From Vreelandella arcis (lineage in GTDB: Bacteria; Pseudomonadota; Gammaproteobacteria; Pseudomonadales; Halomonadaceae), in assembly GCF_900103865.1 (NCBI RefSeq), contig NZ_FNII01000011.1, forward strand, positions 102,108-149,033: a stretch of 46,926 nucleotides of DNA, given 5' to 3'. Position numbers and translations under genes: made by a program. The notes under the pieces were generated by a model, which made no database searches, had not been told where the DNA came from, and worked only from the letters and a program-made list of their open reading frames with translations. Below are positions 17,256 through 25,236 of this stretch, piece after piece; positions within the stretch are counted from its first letter, which is position 1, and each line of letters opens with the position of its first letter.

Positions 17256-18365
17256 ATGTCCCTCACTCGCCCAGATAAAGAGTATGCACCAGCGCCTGGC
17301 CGAGCCCAACGTTGGGCTAACCGCTATATACAAGGCTACTTGCGCCGCCACCCGGCACTTGACGCTCCCGACCCACAGGCCGTGAAGCACGCCCGGCGAT
17401 GGATAATCGCCTGGGCAGCGGTGGCCGGTATGATTTCCGGTACGCTAATTGGCGGCGCCGAGTGGTGGATGCGCGCATTTGCGGTTGACGACTGGGAAGC
17501 CATGAGCTTAAGGGAACAGCTTCCCTACTGGGCTGGCTATTTGGCCGTTGCAGGAGTAGTGACCGTGCTGGAAATTGGTTTCTTATACTGGAATGCGCTG
17601 CGGGGCGTAGCTAACGTATCACGCTTAGCCGGGTTACGTTACAGTCAAACGGAGCCGTTGGAGCCCGATATTCAGCTCACCGTACACGGTGTTTCGCGAG
17701 TGGCTTTGGAGTACCCAAGCCCCGGCAGCCTGATTTATGGCATTGATCCACACGCCTACCTACATGGCGGGAAACTAATTTTTAGGGCACTGCTCTATCG
17801 CTTAAAAATCAGTTTGAGCAGCTTCATACTACGTTTGCTGCTGCGTCGCTTACTGGGTCGCCTCACACTGCGCGGTTTACTTCCCGTATTAACAGGCCCG
17901 TTATACGCCGTGTGGAACGCCTGGATTGCTGCGCGTATCACGCAGCACGCCTACTTGCAGGCGCGCGGGCCAGCGCTGGTGGCACACTTAATGGGAACAC
18001 TTGCCGACAGCGACGAACACATCCGCCTGCTGGTGGCACAGGGCGCCGGTGAACTCATCATGCGCAACCAATACCCTCACCCCAACTTAGTACTGCTACT
18101 GGCCCGTTTGCTGGATAGCCTGGCGGATAAACCGCAAACCCTAGAGGTTGATTGGCCAACCACCCTTCAGAACTATGCGCAGCTTACTGGCCCATCGCGA
18201 GACACTCTGCTCAGTGCTCTCACCCAAGCGGCGCTGCTTAGCGGCACCTATCGTGGTTCGCGTAAGCAGTTTTTAAAGGAGGTGTTTGCGACCTGCCAAA
18301 CGCCGCTGCGACATGATGACATGAAAGCCCAGCAGCAGCGTTTGTTATCAGGACAGGCGCTGTAG
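17256..18365 (+). CDS. conserved-looking membrane protein, unknown
   Basis: I do not recognise this 369-residue protein with confidence; LBF_2804-family is a possibility from memory only. It has a charged N terminus, two hydrophobic segments (about residues 48-70 and 90-113), a central soluble part and another amphipathic or hydrophobic stretch (about 175-225) rich in Leu and Arg. The C-terminal third is soluble and helical. It stands alone, 91 bp after umuC, and its stop is 4 bp from the stop of the NSS transporter gene. Confidence 0.65.
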   Translation: MSLTRPDKEYAPAPGRAQRWANRYIQGYLRRHPALDAPDPQAVKHARRWIIAWAAVAGMISGTLIGGAEWWMRAFAVDDWEAMSLREQLPYWAGYLAVAGVVTVLEIGFLYWNALRGVANVSRLAGLRYSQTEPLEPDIQLTVHGVSRVALEYPSPGSLIYGIDPHAYLHGGKLIFRALLYRLKISLSSFILRLLLRRLLGRLTLRGLLPVLTGPLYAVWNAWIAARITQHAYLQARGPALVAHLMGTLADSDEHIRLLVAQGAGELIMRNQYPHPNLVLLLARLLDSLADKPQTLEVDWPTTLQNYAQLTGPSRDTLLSALTQAALLSGTYRGSRKQFLKEVFATCQTPLRHDDMKAQQQRLLSGQAL

Positions 18366-18369
18366 CGGC

Positions 18370-19833
18370 TTAAACAGGCCTCAGCGCCTGACGCAACCGC
18401 GGGCTTAACGTTTCGCCCAACGCCACCATGGCGACCAGTATCGCCAGCAGCCACGGCCAATGGGCAGCAAAAACCACTTGGTAAACGCCCAGGGCATCGG
18501 CAAAAATCACCAGAATGCCCAGCGGGCTGACATAACGCACCATGGTTAGCCATAGCGCATAGGGCAAGGGCGCTAATCCTAGCTCATCGCGGAAGGTCTC
18601 GCTGTTCAGCACAAACCCGGCTAGCACCACCATGCCCAGACCACCCAGCGGCATCATCCAGCGCGAGGTCAGGTAGTCGAGCCAGCCGAAGAAGTGTTTG
18701 TCTGCCAGCGTCCATTCGGCGCCCAGGTTGAACGACAGCATCGCCAAGGTGCTGATCAACCAAAGCACTATGCCGGTGCCCCACGAAGCCGCTTTACGCG
18801 AAACGCCGCGGTTATCGCACAGCCAAGAGACCGTCGCCTCGACCATCGAAATCGAGGAGGTCAACGCCGCCATAGAAAGCATCAAAAAGAACAAAATGCC
18901 GAACAGCGTACCCAACGGCATCGCTTGAAACGCCAATGGCAGGCTCATGAAGATGAGTCCCGGCCCTTCTGCGGGATCCATGCCATTGGCAAAAATCACC
19001 GGGAAAATAGCCAGCCCGGCCATTAACGCCACCACCGTGTCAGCTAACGCAACGCTCAGCGTGGTACGGCCGATGGACGTTTTCTTGGGTAGGTAACTGC
19101 CGTAAGTCAGGATCGCCCCGGAGGCCAGCGACAGGGTGAAAAACGCGTGCCCCAACGCAGCCAGCATGCCTTCACTGGACAAGCTGCCCGCCTTGAAAGA
19201 GAACAGAAAGCTAAACGCTTGGCCAAAACCGCCCGAGAAAACGCCAAACCCAATTAGCAGCGCCAGCATCAACACCAGCCCGGGCATCATCCAACTAACG
19301 CTTTTTTCAATGCCTTCCTGCACACCTTTACCGACAATCAGCATGGTCAGCAGCGTGACCAACGTGCTCCAAAAACCCAGGTTCCAGGGGTTGGCATTAT
19401 TGGCACTAAACACCGCCGTCATGTCATCCACGCTGCTACCGGCCAAACCTCCCGTTAGCATCTTCCACAGGTAGGAGAACGACCAGCCGGCCACGACCAC
19501 GTAAAACGACAGAATCATGAAGCCGCAGAGCATGGCCATCCAGCCAATCAATGACCAGGCTGAAGAACGACCGGATTCGTTGACCACCCGGCGAATGGCA
19601 TCAACCGGGCTGCCCCGACCGCGACGCCCAAAAGCGATTTCGGCCATCATCACCGGGACGCCCACCGCCAAAATACAGGCGAGATAGACCAGCACGAAGG
19701 CGCCGCCGCCAAACTCCCCGGTCATATAGGGGAACTTCCAGATATTACCTAACCCAACGGCCGACCCCGTTGCCGCTAACATAAAGCCCCAGCGGCCGAG
19801 CCATTGGATGCGAGGTTGCTCAGAAGACGCCAT
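18370..19833 (-). CDS. sodium-dependent transporter of the NSS (SNF) family
   Basis: A LeuT-fold Na+-coupled carrier for amino acids or related compounds. The 487-residue protein opens with WLGRWGFMLAATGSAVGLGN followed by IWKFPYMTGEFGGGAF, the TM1 signature of the family with unwound-helix residues. About 12 membrane segments follow. The substrate cannot be predicted. It is monocistronic, convergent with the preceding gene. Confidence 0.92.
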   Translation of the reverse strand: MASSEQPRIQWLGRWGFMLAATGSAVGLGNIWKFPYMTGEFGGGAFVLVYLACILAVGVPVMMAEIAFGRRGRGSPVDAIRRVVNESGRSSAWSLIGWMAMLCGFMILSFYVVVAGWSFSYLWKMLTGGLAGSSVDDMTAVFSANNANPWNLGFWSTLVTLLTMLIVGKGVQEGIEKSVSWMMPGLVLMLALLIGFGVFSGGFGQAFSFLFSFKAGSLSSEGMLAALGHAFFTLSLASGAILTYGSYLPKKTSIGRTTLSVALADTVVALMAGLAIFPVIFANGMDPAEGPGLIFMSLPLAFQAMPLGTLFGILFFLMLSMAALTSSISMVEATVSWLCDNRGVSRKAASWGTGIVLWLISTLAMLSFNLGAEWTLADKHFFGWLDYLTSRWMMPLGGLGMVVLAGFVLNSETFRDELGLAPLPYALWLTMVRYVSPLGILVIFADALGVYQVVFAAHWPWLLAILVAMVALGETLSPRLRQALRPV

Positions 19834-19924
19834 GACTTTCCACCCTGTTGGAAAAAAGCGCTTATCCTAGAGGATTTTGCGGTGAATGCCCAAAAAATCC
19901 TGACATCTTCTATTTAATTAGCGC

Positions 19925-21151
19925 TTACGAAGCGTAAACGGCCGCTTTGGCCTCGGCATCCAGTCGCTGCGCGGTTTGGTCGACGCGCCGCAGCCAAGCG
20001 AGCAACAGCGCGCCCAAGGCCACAAAGCCACCGGCCAGCCAGAGGCCAACGCCATAGTGGCCGGTTGCCTCAGCCAGCATGCCGGTAAGAGCCGGAGCAA
20101 TGATCTGTGCGGAGCCATAAGCCAATGTCATCTGCCCCATTAGCCGTGCAGGGCTGGCAGGATATAACCGCCCCGCCATGGTCAGCACCAAACTGACACA
20201 GCCAAGAAAAGTGCCGCCATAAAGCACTGCGCTGAGCAGCACAGCGGAAAGGCTGGTGGTCACCGCCGGGAGGACGATGCCGATGACCTGCAGTCCCATT
20301 GCCACAATCAACGCACCCAGATAGCCGATTCGGCGTGCCACCAGATCCCAGAGCATCACTGCGGGGGCCGCTGCCAGGCCCACCAGCGCAAAGGTCCAGT
20401 TACCCGCACCAGCGAGCAGCGGCTCGCGCTCCACGATGGTGACGATAAACGTCGCACTAATGACATACCCATAGCCGGCGCAGAAATAGGCCGCGAGCAT
20501 CCAGCGCATAAAGGTGCGGGTGGGCGGTTTAGCCACGGCACTATTGTTTCCGTCAGCCCCCGGTTTGACAGGCGATGGGCGCGGCAACCAGCGCCAGGCG
20601 GGCACTAGCAACGCCGCGCCTAGCACGCTAAACCCCCACCACTGCGCCTGCCAGTTCATCGACAGCGCCAACATCAGCTCTACCGCGATCGCTGCGACCA
20701 CAATGCCCAGCCCCACCCCGGCGAAATGAATCCCCAGTTCCCCGCGCTGACGATGCTGTATCAGCCAGTGCAAAATCAGCCCCGAGGCCAATAGCATCGA
20801 ACCGCTACTGGATAATCCTGCCAAAAAGCGCAGCCCCGCCCACAACCAAAAGTGTTCGGTCAACGCCATGCCCGCTGTGGTGAGCACCGCCAACACCAAG
20901 CCAATACGAAATAGCGTGTCTTTTATATATATGCTGCGAATTGACGCCGCCAGCACGGCCCCCAGCATATAACCGGCATAATTCAGTGCCGCCAACCAAC
21001 CGCCGTCGGCATCGCCTATCCAGCTTTGCTGTTGCATCACCGGTAGCAGCGGCGTGTAGGCAAAGCGAGCCACCCCAATACAGAGCAGCTGACTGAAAAC
21101 GCCCGCCAGTAGGACTTTAAAGCGCTGCGAACGCAGGGAGGCTGTGGTCAT
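19925..21151 (-). CDS. YbfB/YjiJ-family MFS transporter
   Basis: A 408-residue polytopic protein with about 12 hydrophobic segments. The N-terminal LLCIGVARFAYTPLLPVMQQ is the hallmark of the YbfB/YjiJ group of major facilitator transporters. The substrate is unknown. The last ~20 residues are a short polar tail. It has its own upstream region (21152-21322) shared divergently with the M42 peptidase gene. Confidence 0.88.
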   Translation of the reverse strand: MTTASLRSQRFKVLLAGVFSQLLCIGVARFAYTPLLPVMQQQSWIGDADGGWLAALNYAGYMLGAVLAASIRSIYIKDTLFRIGLVLAVLTTAGMALTEHFWLWAGLRFLAGLSSSGSMLLASGLILHWLIQHRQRGELGIHFAGVGLGIVVAAIAVELMLALSMNWQAQWWGFSVLGAALLVPAWRWLPRPSPVKPGADGNNSAVAKPPTRTFMRWMLAAYFCAGYGYVISATFIVTIVEREPLLAGAGNWTFALVGLAAAPAVMLWDLVARRIGYLGALIVAMGLQVIGIVLPAVTTSLSAVLLSAVLYGGTFLGCVSLVLTMAGRLYPASPARLMGQMTLAYGSAQIIAPALTGMLAEATGHYGVGLWLAGGFVALGALLLAWLRRVDQTAQRLDAEAKAAVYAS

Positions 21152-21322
21152 TTCGACATCCTCATCGTGATATTGTGCTTGTTATATGCGGTTTTGCTAA
21201 ACCCATCATAGGATGAATTAACCTTGGGGGCAGATTCTAAATGTCATTGGCCAAATAAGCGCATGTCATCAGAATCTGGCAAACTAGGCAACGAACGACA
21301 TCCACCGACTGGAGATTGCCCT

Positions 21323-22654
21323 ATGAGCGATAACGCCACCCCTTGGACGCAACCGATGCCCGACGCGCAGTTCAAACTAATGCGCGATATCCTGGCGGCA
21401 CCCAGCCCTGTGGGCCTGGAAGCCGCGATGACCTACGGCGTGCTGAAGCCTCATTTTGAGAGTTTTGCACCCAAAAGCTGGCACCTGCACCAGTTCAAGG
21501 GCAACGCGGGCGTTGTTCTGGATACTCACCCCGACCAGGACGATATGTTCAAGGTGATGATCATCGGCCATGCGGACAAAATTCGCATGCAGGTACGCTC
21601 TATCGGCGAAGACGGCAAAATTTGGATCAATACCGACTCTTTTTTGCCGACCGTGCTCATCGGCCACGAAGTTAAGCTATTTAGCGAAGACCCGGACGCC
21701 CCCGGCAGCTACCGCTGCATCGAAGGCGGCACAGTAGAAGCCCTCGGCGCCATTCACTTTTCTGATCCTGCCCAACGCGATGGCAGCAAAGGTCTGAAAA
21801 AAGAGCAGATTTACCTGGACCTGCAGATCCACGGTGAGAATAAAAAGCAGCAAGTGCTGAATTTAGGTGTGCGCCCCGGCGACTCGATTATTTTTGACCG
21901 CCCCATCCGTCCGGGCTTTAGTCCCGACACCTTCTACGGTGCCTACCTGGATAACGGCCTAGGCTGCTTTGTGGCTGCTGAAGTGGCGCGTTTGATCGCC
22001 GAAGCAGGCGGCACCAAAAACGTGCGTGTGTTGTTTGCGATTGCCAGCTACGAAGAGATTGGCCGCTTCGGCAGCCGCGTTATGGCGGGTGAGATGAAGC
22101 CGGATGCGCTGATCGGCGTGGATGTGAACCACGACTATGTGGCCGCCCCCGGCATCGGCGACAAACGTATGCAGCCGTTAGAGATGGGCAAAGGCTTCAC
22201 TATGGCCGTCGGCTCGATCGCCAGCGAACAGCTGAACCGCGTGATCGCCCAGGCAGCCAAGGCCAACGACATCCCCATGCAGCGGGATATGGTCGGTGTC
22301 GATACGGGTACTGACGGCATGGCCGGTGTGCTAGCCTCGGTGGACAGCGCCGCCACATCGATTGGCTTCCCGATCCGCAACATGCATACCATTTCGGAAA
22401 CCGGCAACACCCAAGACGTACTGGCGGCGATTCATGCGCTAACTCATACGCTGAAAGCGTTAGACGCGCTACCTGACTTGAAACGCGAATTTCTCGATAA
22501 CCACCCGCGTTTAGATCAAGCGAGCCCGCTTACCCACCAGGGAAGCGACAAGCCCGACAGTGAGGGGGATGACAGTAAAGAAGGGAGTAAAGAAAGCAGC
22601 CCAAGTAAAGAGAGTAACCAGAGCAAAAAAACTAAGAAAAAAGCTAAAAAATAA
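21323..22654 (+). CDS. M42-family metallopeptidase (glutamyl aminopeptidase/FrvX-like)
   Basis: A cytosolic di-metal aminopeptidase of the M42 clan. From the ATG at 21323, with GGAG 8 bp upstream, the protein has 443 residues. Visible metal-site motifs are GHADKI (H83), YLDNGLG, YEEIGRFGS, GVDVNHD and NMHTISET, in the M42 order. After about residue 395 there is a ~45-residue low-complexity tail rich in Ser, Lys, Glu and Asp, ending in a polybasic KKTKKKAKK, unusual for the family. The frame is open upstream to 21224, but without start signals. Confidence 0.9.
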   Translation: MSDNATPWTQPMPDAQFKLMRDILAAPSPVGLEAAMTYGVLKPHFESFAPKSWHLHQFKGNAGVVLDTHPDQDDMFKVMIIGHADKIRMQVRSIGEDGKIWINTDSFLPTVLIGHEVKLFSEDPDAPGSYRCIEGGTVEALGAIHFSDPAQRDGSKGLKKEQIYLDLQIHGENKKQQVLNLGVRPGDSIIFDRPIRPGFSPDTFYGAYLDNGLGCFVAAEVARLIAEAGGTKNVRVLFAIASYEEIGRFGSRVMAGEMKPDALIGVDVNHDYVAAPGIGDKRMQPLEMGKGFTMAVGSIASEQLNRVIAQAAKANDIPMQRDMVGVDTGTDGMAGVLASVDSAATSIGFPIRNMHTISETGNTQDVLAAIHALTHTLKALDALPDLKREFLDNHPRLDQASPLTHQGSDKPDSEGDDSKEGSKESSPSKESNQSKKTKKKAKK

Positions 22655-22665
22655 ATCAGACGTAT

Positions 22666-22800
22666 AAAAAAGAAGCCCCGACCATTCCTTGGCCGGGGCT
22701 TTGTCAAACCTTCCTTGATTCGTCTTCACAGACGTCCTGTCCGTGCTTCCTTGAGTGCATCAAGCGTCCTGCTTGGTCATCTCCTTCTGCGCGTCCGTTG
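22666..22800 (-). ncRNA. candidate CsrA/RsmA-sequestering sRNA (CsrB/RsmZ-like)
   Basis: Read on the minus strand, this segment contains eight GGA motifs (plus-strand TCC at 22794, 22782, 22767, 22748, 22740, 22735, 22712 and 22686). Six are preceded to give ANGGA, the CsrA-binding consensus. Several fall in loops: CAAGC-AGGAC-GCTTG is a perfect 5-bp hairpin, TCAA/TTGA frames another. The last lies in the loop of a Rho-independent terminator, GCCCCGGCC / GGTCGGGGC, followed by TTCTTTTTT. The 5' end is not fixed: a TACACT (complement 22806-22811) would start it near 22799, while GATAAT (complement 22834-22839) would start it ~28 nt earlier. A GacA-box half-site TGTAAG is at 22819-22824, but the full dyad is not present. 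Confidence 0.75.
22670..22703 (-). terminator. Rho-independent terminator of the GGA-rich RNA
   Basis: AAGCCCCG and CC arms (22673-22683) pair with GG and CGGGGCTT arms (22691-22701) with a single A-C mismatch. On the minus strand the U-tract is TTCTTTTTT; on the plus strand only TTTG follows. The direction therefore favours the minus-strand RNA, though it may also stop the convergent M42 peptidase transcript. Confidence 0.85.
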
Positions 22801-22993
22801 CACTAAGTGTACGGTGCGCTTACAAGCTACGAGATTATCTAACCTAAGCTATGAAAGCCGAAAAAAATGATTTTTTTGCTCACTGATGTCACCGCTATGA
22901 CCTATGGTTAGTATTCACCTGCTTGCCACAGTCGATTTGAGTGGTCAGTAGTTCATGGCTAGCCCCAATCACACCCACGGGTAGGAGGTCAGC

Positions 22994-23209
22994 GTGCAAA
23001 ACATCACCATTAACTACAAAGTCCACGGCGTCGACATCATATGTCGCCACTGCGGTAACTTTGATTCCCCTTCGTCAGGTTTTTTAACCCACTTCCGTCT
23101 TGAAGGCACGGGTAAGCATAGCGCCGTATTGCGCTGTCTAAACTGCAAAACCAGTGAAACAATCCCGCGAAGTGCGCTCGATATTCTAACTCGCGCCCGC
23201 GCAGGCTGA
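22994..23209 (+). CDS. small CxxC...CxxC zinc-ribbon protein
   Basis: A 71-residue protein starting at GTG, with a near-perfect AGGAGGT Shine-Dalgarno (22983-22989) 4 bp upstream. The cysteines C17-RH-C20 and C48-LN-C51 form a two-knuckle zinc ribbon. I do not recognise the family. It sits alone after the GGA-rich RNA. The strong ribosome-binding site and regular zinc-ribbon spacing support a real gene, perhaps a nucleic-acid or protein-binding adaptor. Confidence 0.75.
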   Translation: MQNITINYKVHGVDIICRHCGNFDSPSSGFLTHFRLEGTGKHSAVLRCLNCKTSETIPRSALDILTRARAG

Positions 23210-23245
23210 CGCCTTAAGCGTCCTCACCATTATAGGGTTCCGCTT

Positions 23246-23277
23246 ACCCAAGGACGGCCCGCGCGCCGCCCCTGGGT
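23246..23277. terminator. stem-loop after the zinc-ribbon gene
   Basis: ACCCA-GG-CGGC pairs with GCCG-CC-TGGGT, with two A-C mismatches, around a short GC loop. On the plus strand TCTTGTT follows, a weak U-tract. It could terminate the zinc-ribbon gene and, on the other strand, the short ORF that ends at 23289. Confidence 0.5.
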
Positions 23278-23288
23278 CTTGTTAAGCG

Positions 23289-23453
23289 TTAAAACGTTGC
23301 CCAGGCCTCTGGGTCGTGAATAGCGACGGTTCCACCGCTAATTTCCTGCGTCGATGATTCAATCAACCGACTAAGGTCTCCCACCGAATCAGCACTTAGC
23401 CCTGCCAAGCTGCGCACTTCGCAAGCGCATAAAATATGCCAGTCACAAAGCAT
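23289..23453 (-). CDS. possible 54-residue protein, unknown
   Basis: An ATG at 23453 opens a 54-codon frame ending in TAA. A GTG at 23468 would add five residues. The peptide has a Cys-rich N terminus (MLCDWHILCACEVRSLAG) and a soluble C-terminal half ending HDPEAWATF, with ordinary amino-acid composition. No strong Shine-Dalgarno is visible before either start. No homologue is known to me. The frame fills an otherwise empty 360-bp gap. Confidence 0.4.
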   Translation of the reverse strand: MLCDWHILCACEVRSLAGLSADSVGDLSRLIESSTQEISGGTVAIHDPEAWATF

Positions 23454-23487
23454 TACATCGCAGAGCACGATGAAAAGTCACTTTCGT

Positions 23488-23513
23488 TAAAGTTCTACTT
23501 CTCAGGCCGATAT
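23488..23513 (+). promoter_or_regulatory. sigma-28 (FliA) promoter of the chemoreceptor gene
   Basis: TAAAGTTC (23488-23495) and GCCGATAT (23506-23513) match the FliA consensus TAAAGTTT-N11-GCCGATAA, with a spacer one base short (N10). It lies 57 bp before the receptor ATG. Chemoreceptor genes are classical FliA targets. Confidence 0.7.
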
Positions 23514-23570
23514 AAATAGGCGACTGGTTCATACCAACAACACGCGTAACCGACACAACCGGGAAGCCAT

Positions 23571-25151
23571 ATGACACGATTGACAACAACACAGAAACTG
23601 TGGGGTACGCTAGCCATCATCTGGGTCGCCATGCTGTTAATGGTGGGCTGGTTAGCCTGGGAAAACCGACAGACCATTGAGAATGAGCGGCGGGATAGTC
23701 TGAAATACGTTATTGAAAGCGTGCATGCTCAAATTGAAGCGTTGCAGGCAAAGGTAGACGCAGGCGAACTGAGCCGTGAAGAGGCTCAAGAGCGGGCCGT
23801 CGACAATATGGCCAGCGTTCGCTTTGGTGATGGTGAATATATTTTTGCGTTCGATAACGATCTGAATATCGTCTCTCACCCGAGCCGCGATACCGGCACC
23901 AGTATGAGTGACTACCAGGATGCCAGCGGCCTACTGCTGTATGCCGAACTGCTCGAAACGGCTCAGGCTGGCGGCGGCCACGTGGGATACTACTCGACCC
24001 GGCTTGGCGGTGATGAGCAGGTTCCCAAACTGAGCTATGTTGACCATTTACCCGAATGGGGTTGGTCACTGGCTTCCGGCGTTTATGTCGATGATATCAA
24101 TGCAACTTTTGTATCAAGCCTGATTCGCTCGGCGGTCATTTTGTTGATTATCGGGGTGCCGGTCACCTTGTTAATGGGCTGGGTGATTCGCGATGTATCG
24201 CGCCGCCTGGGCGGCGATCCACGCTACGCAGCCAGCGTGGTAAGGCATATTGCAAATGGCGATTTAACGCAAACCACCCAGCTGTCTGCCCGCGACCAGC
24301 AAAGCCTGCTGTTTGATATCGACCGCATGCGCGAGACGTTATCAGACACCATCGGCAGCATTCACCACAGCGCGGATAACGTGAATGCGTCGGTCGAACA
24401 GATTGTCGGCGTTAATGAAGAACTGTCGACCCGCACCGAGCAACAGGCCGCTTCACTCGCCGAGACGGCATCCAGCATGGAACAGCTAACCGCCACGGTG
24501 AAACAAAACGCCGAAAATGCTGACCATGCAAGCCAACTGGCAAGCAAAACCACCGACAGCGCGCAACAGGGCAGTAAGGCGATGTCGTCGATGATCAACA
24601 CCATGTCGACGATTAATGAAAGTGCGGCACAAATGAGCACTATCATCAAAACGATCGACTCGATTGCGTTTCAGACCAATATTCTAGCGCTTAACGCCTC
24701 GGTAGAGGCCGCCCGTGCCGGTGAGCAAGGGCGCGGATTTGCCGTCGTCGCCAGTGAGGTTCGCCAACTGGCCAGTCGCTCAGCGTCAGCGGCGCAAGAG
24801 ATTAAAACGCTGATCGACAACTCTGATAATCAGGTCGTGCAAGGCAGTCGCCAAGTGCGTGATACCAGCGATGTCATCAGCGGTATCGTCGACAATATTC
24901 AACAACTCGATACGCTAGTGAAAGAAATCTCGGCCGCCACCAAGGAACAAAGCCATGGTATTGAGCAGGTCAACGAGGCCGTCACCCAGATGGATCAAAT
25001 GACTCAGCAAAATGCCGGGCTAGTGCAGGAGAGTACGGGTGCCACCCAGCGCCTGGCAGACCTCAGCTTTGAACTTCGCCAGCAGGTTGCTCACTTTCAA
25101 ATTGCCGGCGCTTCAGCCCCCTCAACGCAGGCCCTCCCCTCCTCCCGCTAG
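23571..25151 (+). CDS. methyl-accepting chemotaxis protein with a periplasmic Cache domain
   Basis: A 526-residue transmembrane chemoreceptor. It has TM1 (about residues 13-31), a periplasmic single-Cache-like domain (about 35-185, with [20 protein letters not shown] and [14 protein letters not shown]), TM2 (about 188-208), HAMP (about 209-260) and a cytoplasmic signalling domain. The hairpin tip (about 365-400) reads [20 protein letters not shown]. Cache receptors of this sort often bind small carboxylates, but the ligand is unknown here. There is no C-terminal CheR pentapeptide. It is preceded by a sigma-28 promoter. Confidence 0.93.
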   Translation: MTRLTTTQKLWGTLAIIWVAMLLMVGWLAWENRQTIENERRDSLKYVIESVHAQIEALQAKVDAGELSREEAQERAVDNMASVRFGDGEYIFAFDNDLNIVSHPSRDTGTSMSDYQDASGLLLYAELLETAQAGGGHVGYYSTRLGGDEQVPKLSYVDHLPEWGWSLASGVYVDDINATFVSSLIRSAVILLIIGVPVTLLMGWVIRDVSRRLGGDPRYAASVVRHIANGDLTQTTQLSARDQQSLLFDIDRMRETLSDTIGSIHHSADNVNASVEQIVGVNEELSTRTEQQAASLAETASSMEQLTATVKQNAENADHASQLASKTTDSAQQGSKAMSSMINTMSTINESAAQMSTIIKTIDSIAFQTNILALNASVEAARAGEQGRGFAVVASEVRQLASRSASAAQEIKTLIDNSDNQVVQGSRQVRDTSDVISGIVDNIQQLDTLVKEISAATKEQSHGIEQVNEAVTQMDQMTQQNAGLVQESTGATQRLADLSFELRQQVAHFQIAGASAPSTQALPSSR

Positions 25152-25209
25152 CGTTTAACGCTAGCTTTCAACTTGGCTGGAGATGCCATCGCATCGCATG
25201 TCCAGCCAA
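25147..25209. terminator. tandem hairpins between chemoreceptor and GT81 gene
   Basis: GCTAGCG-TTTAA-CGCTAGC (25147-25165) overlaps the receptor stop codon. A second stem TTGGCTGGA (25173-25181) pairs with TCCAGCCAA (25201-25209) and encloses a smaller GATGC/GCATC hairpin. They lie between convergent genes and probably end transcription from both sides, although U-tracts are short. Confidence 0.6.
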
Positions 25210-25236
25210 ACCTTTACCCACCCCGGTGATGGCGAT

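Noticed and set aside
21231..21278. CAGATTCT ... AGAATCTG inverted repeat upstream of the M42 peptidase
   Set aside because: Arms are only 8 bp and 32 bp apart; could be chance, no function can be supported.
22806..22824. GacA box (TGTAAG-N6-CTTACA) for the GGA-rich RNA
   Set aside because: Only the TGTAAG half is present; the second half does not match, and its distance to the likely start is not that of known GacA sites.
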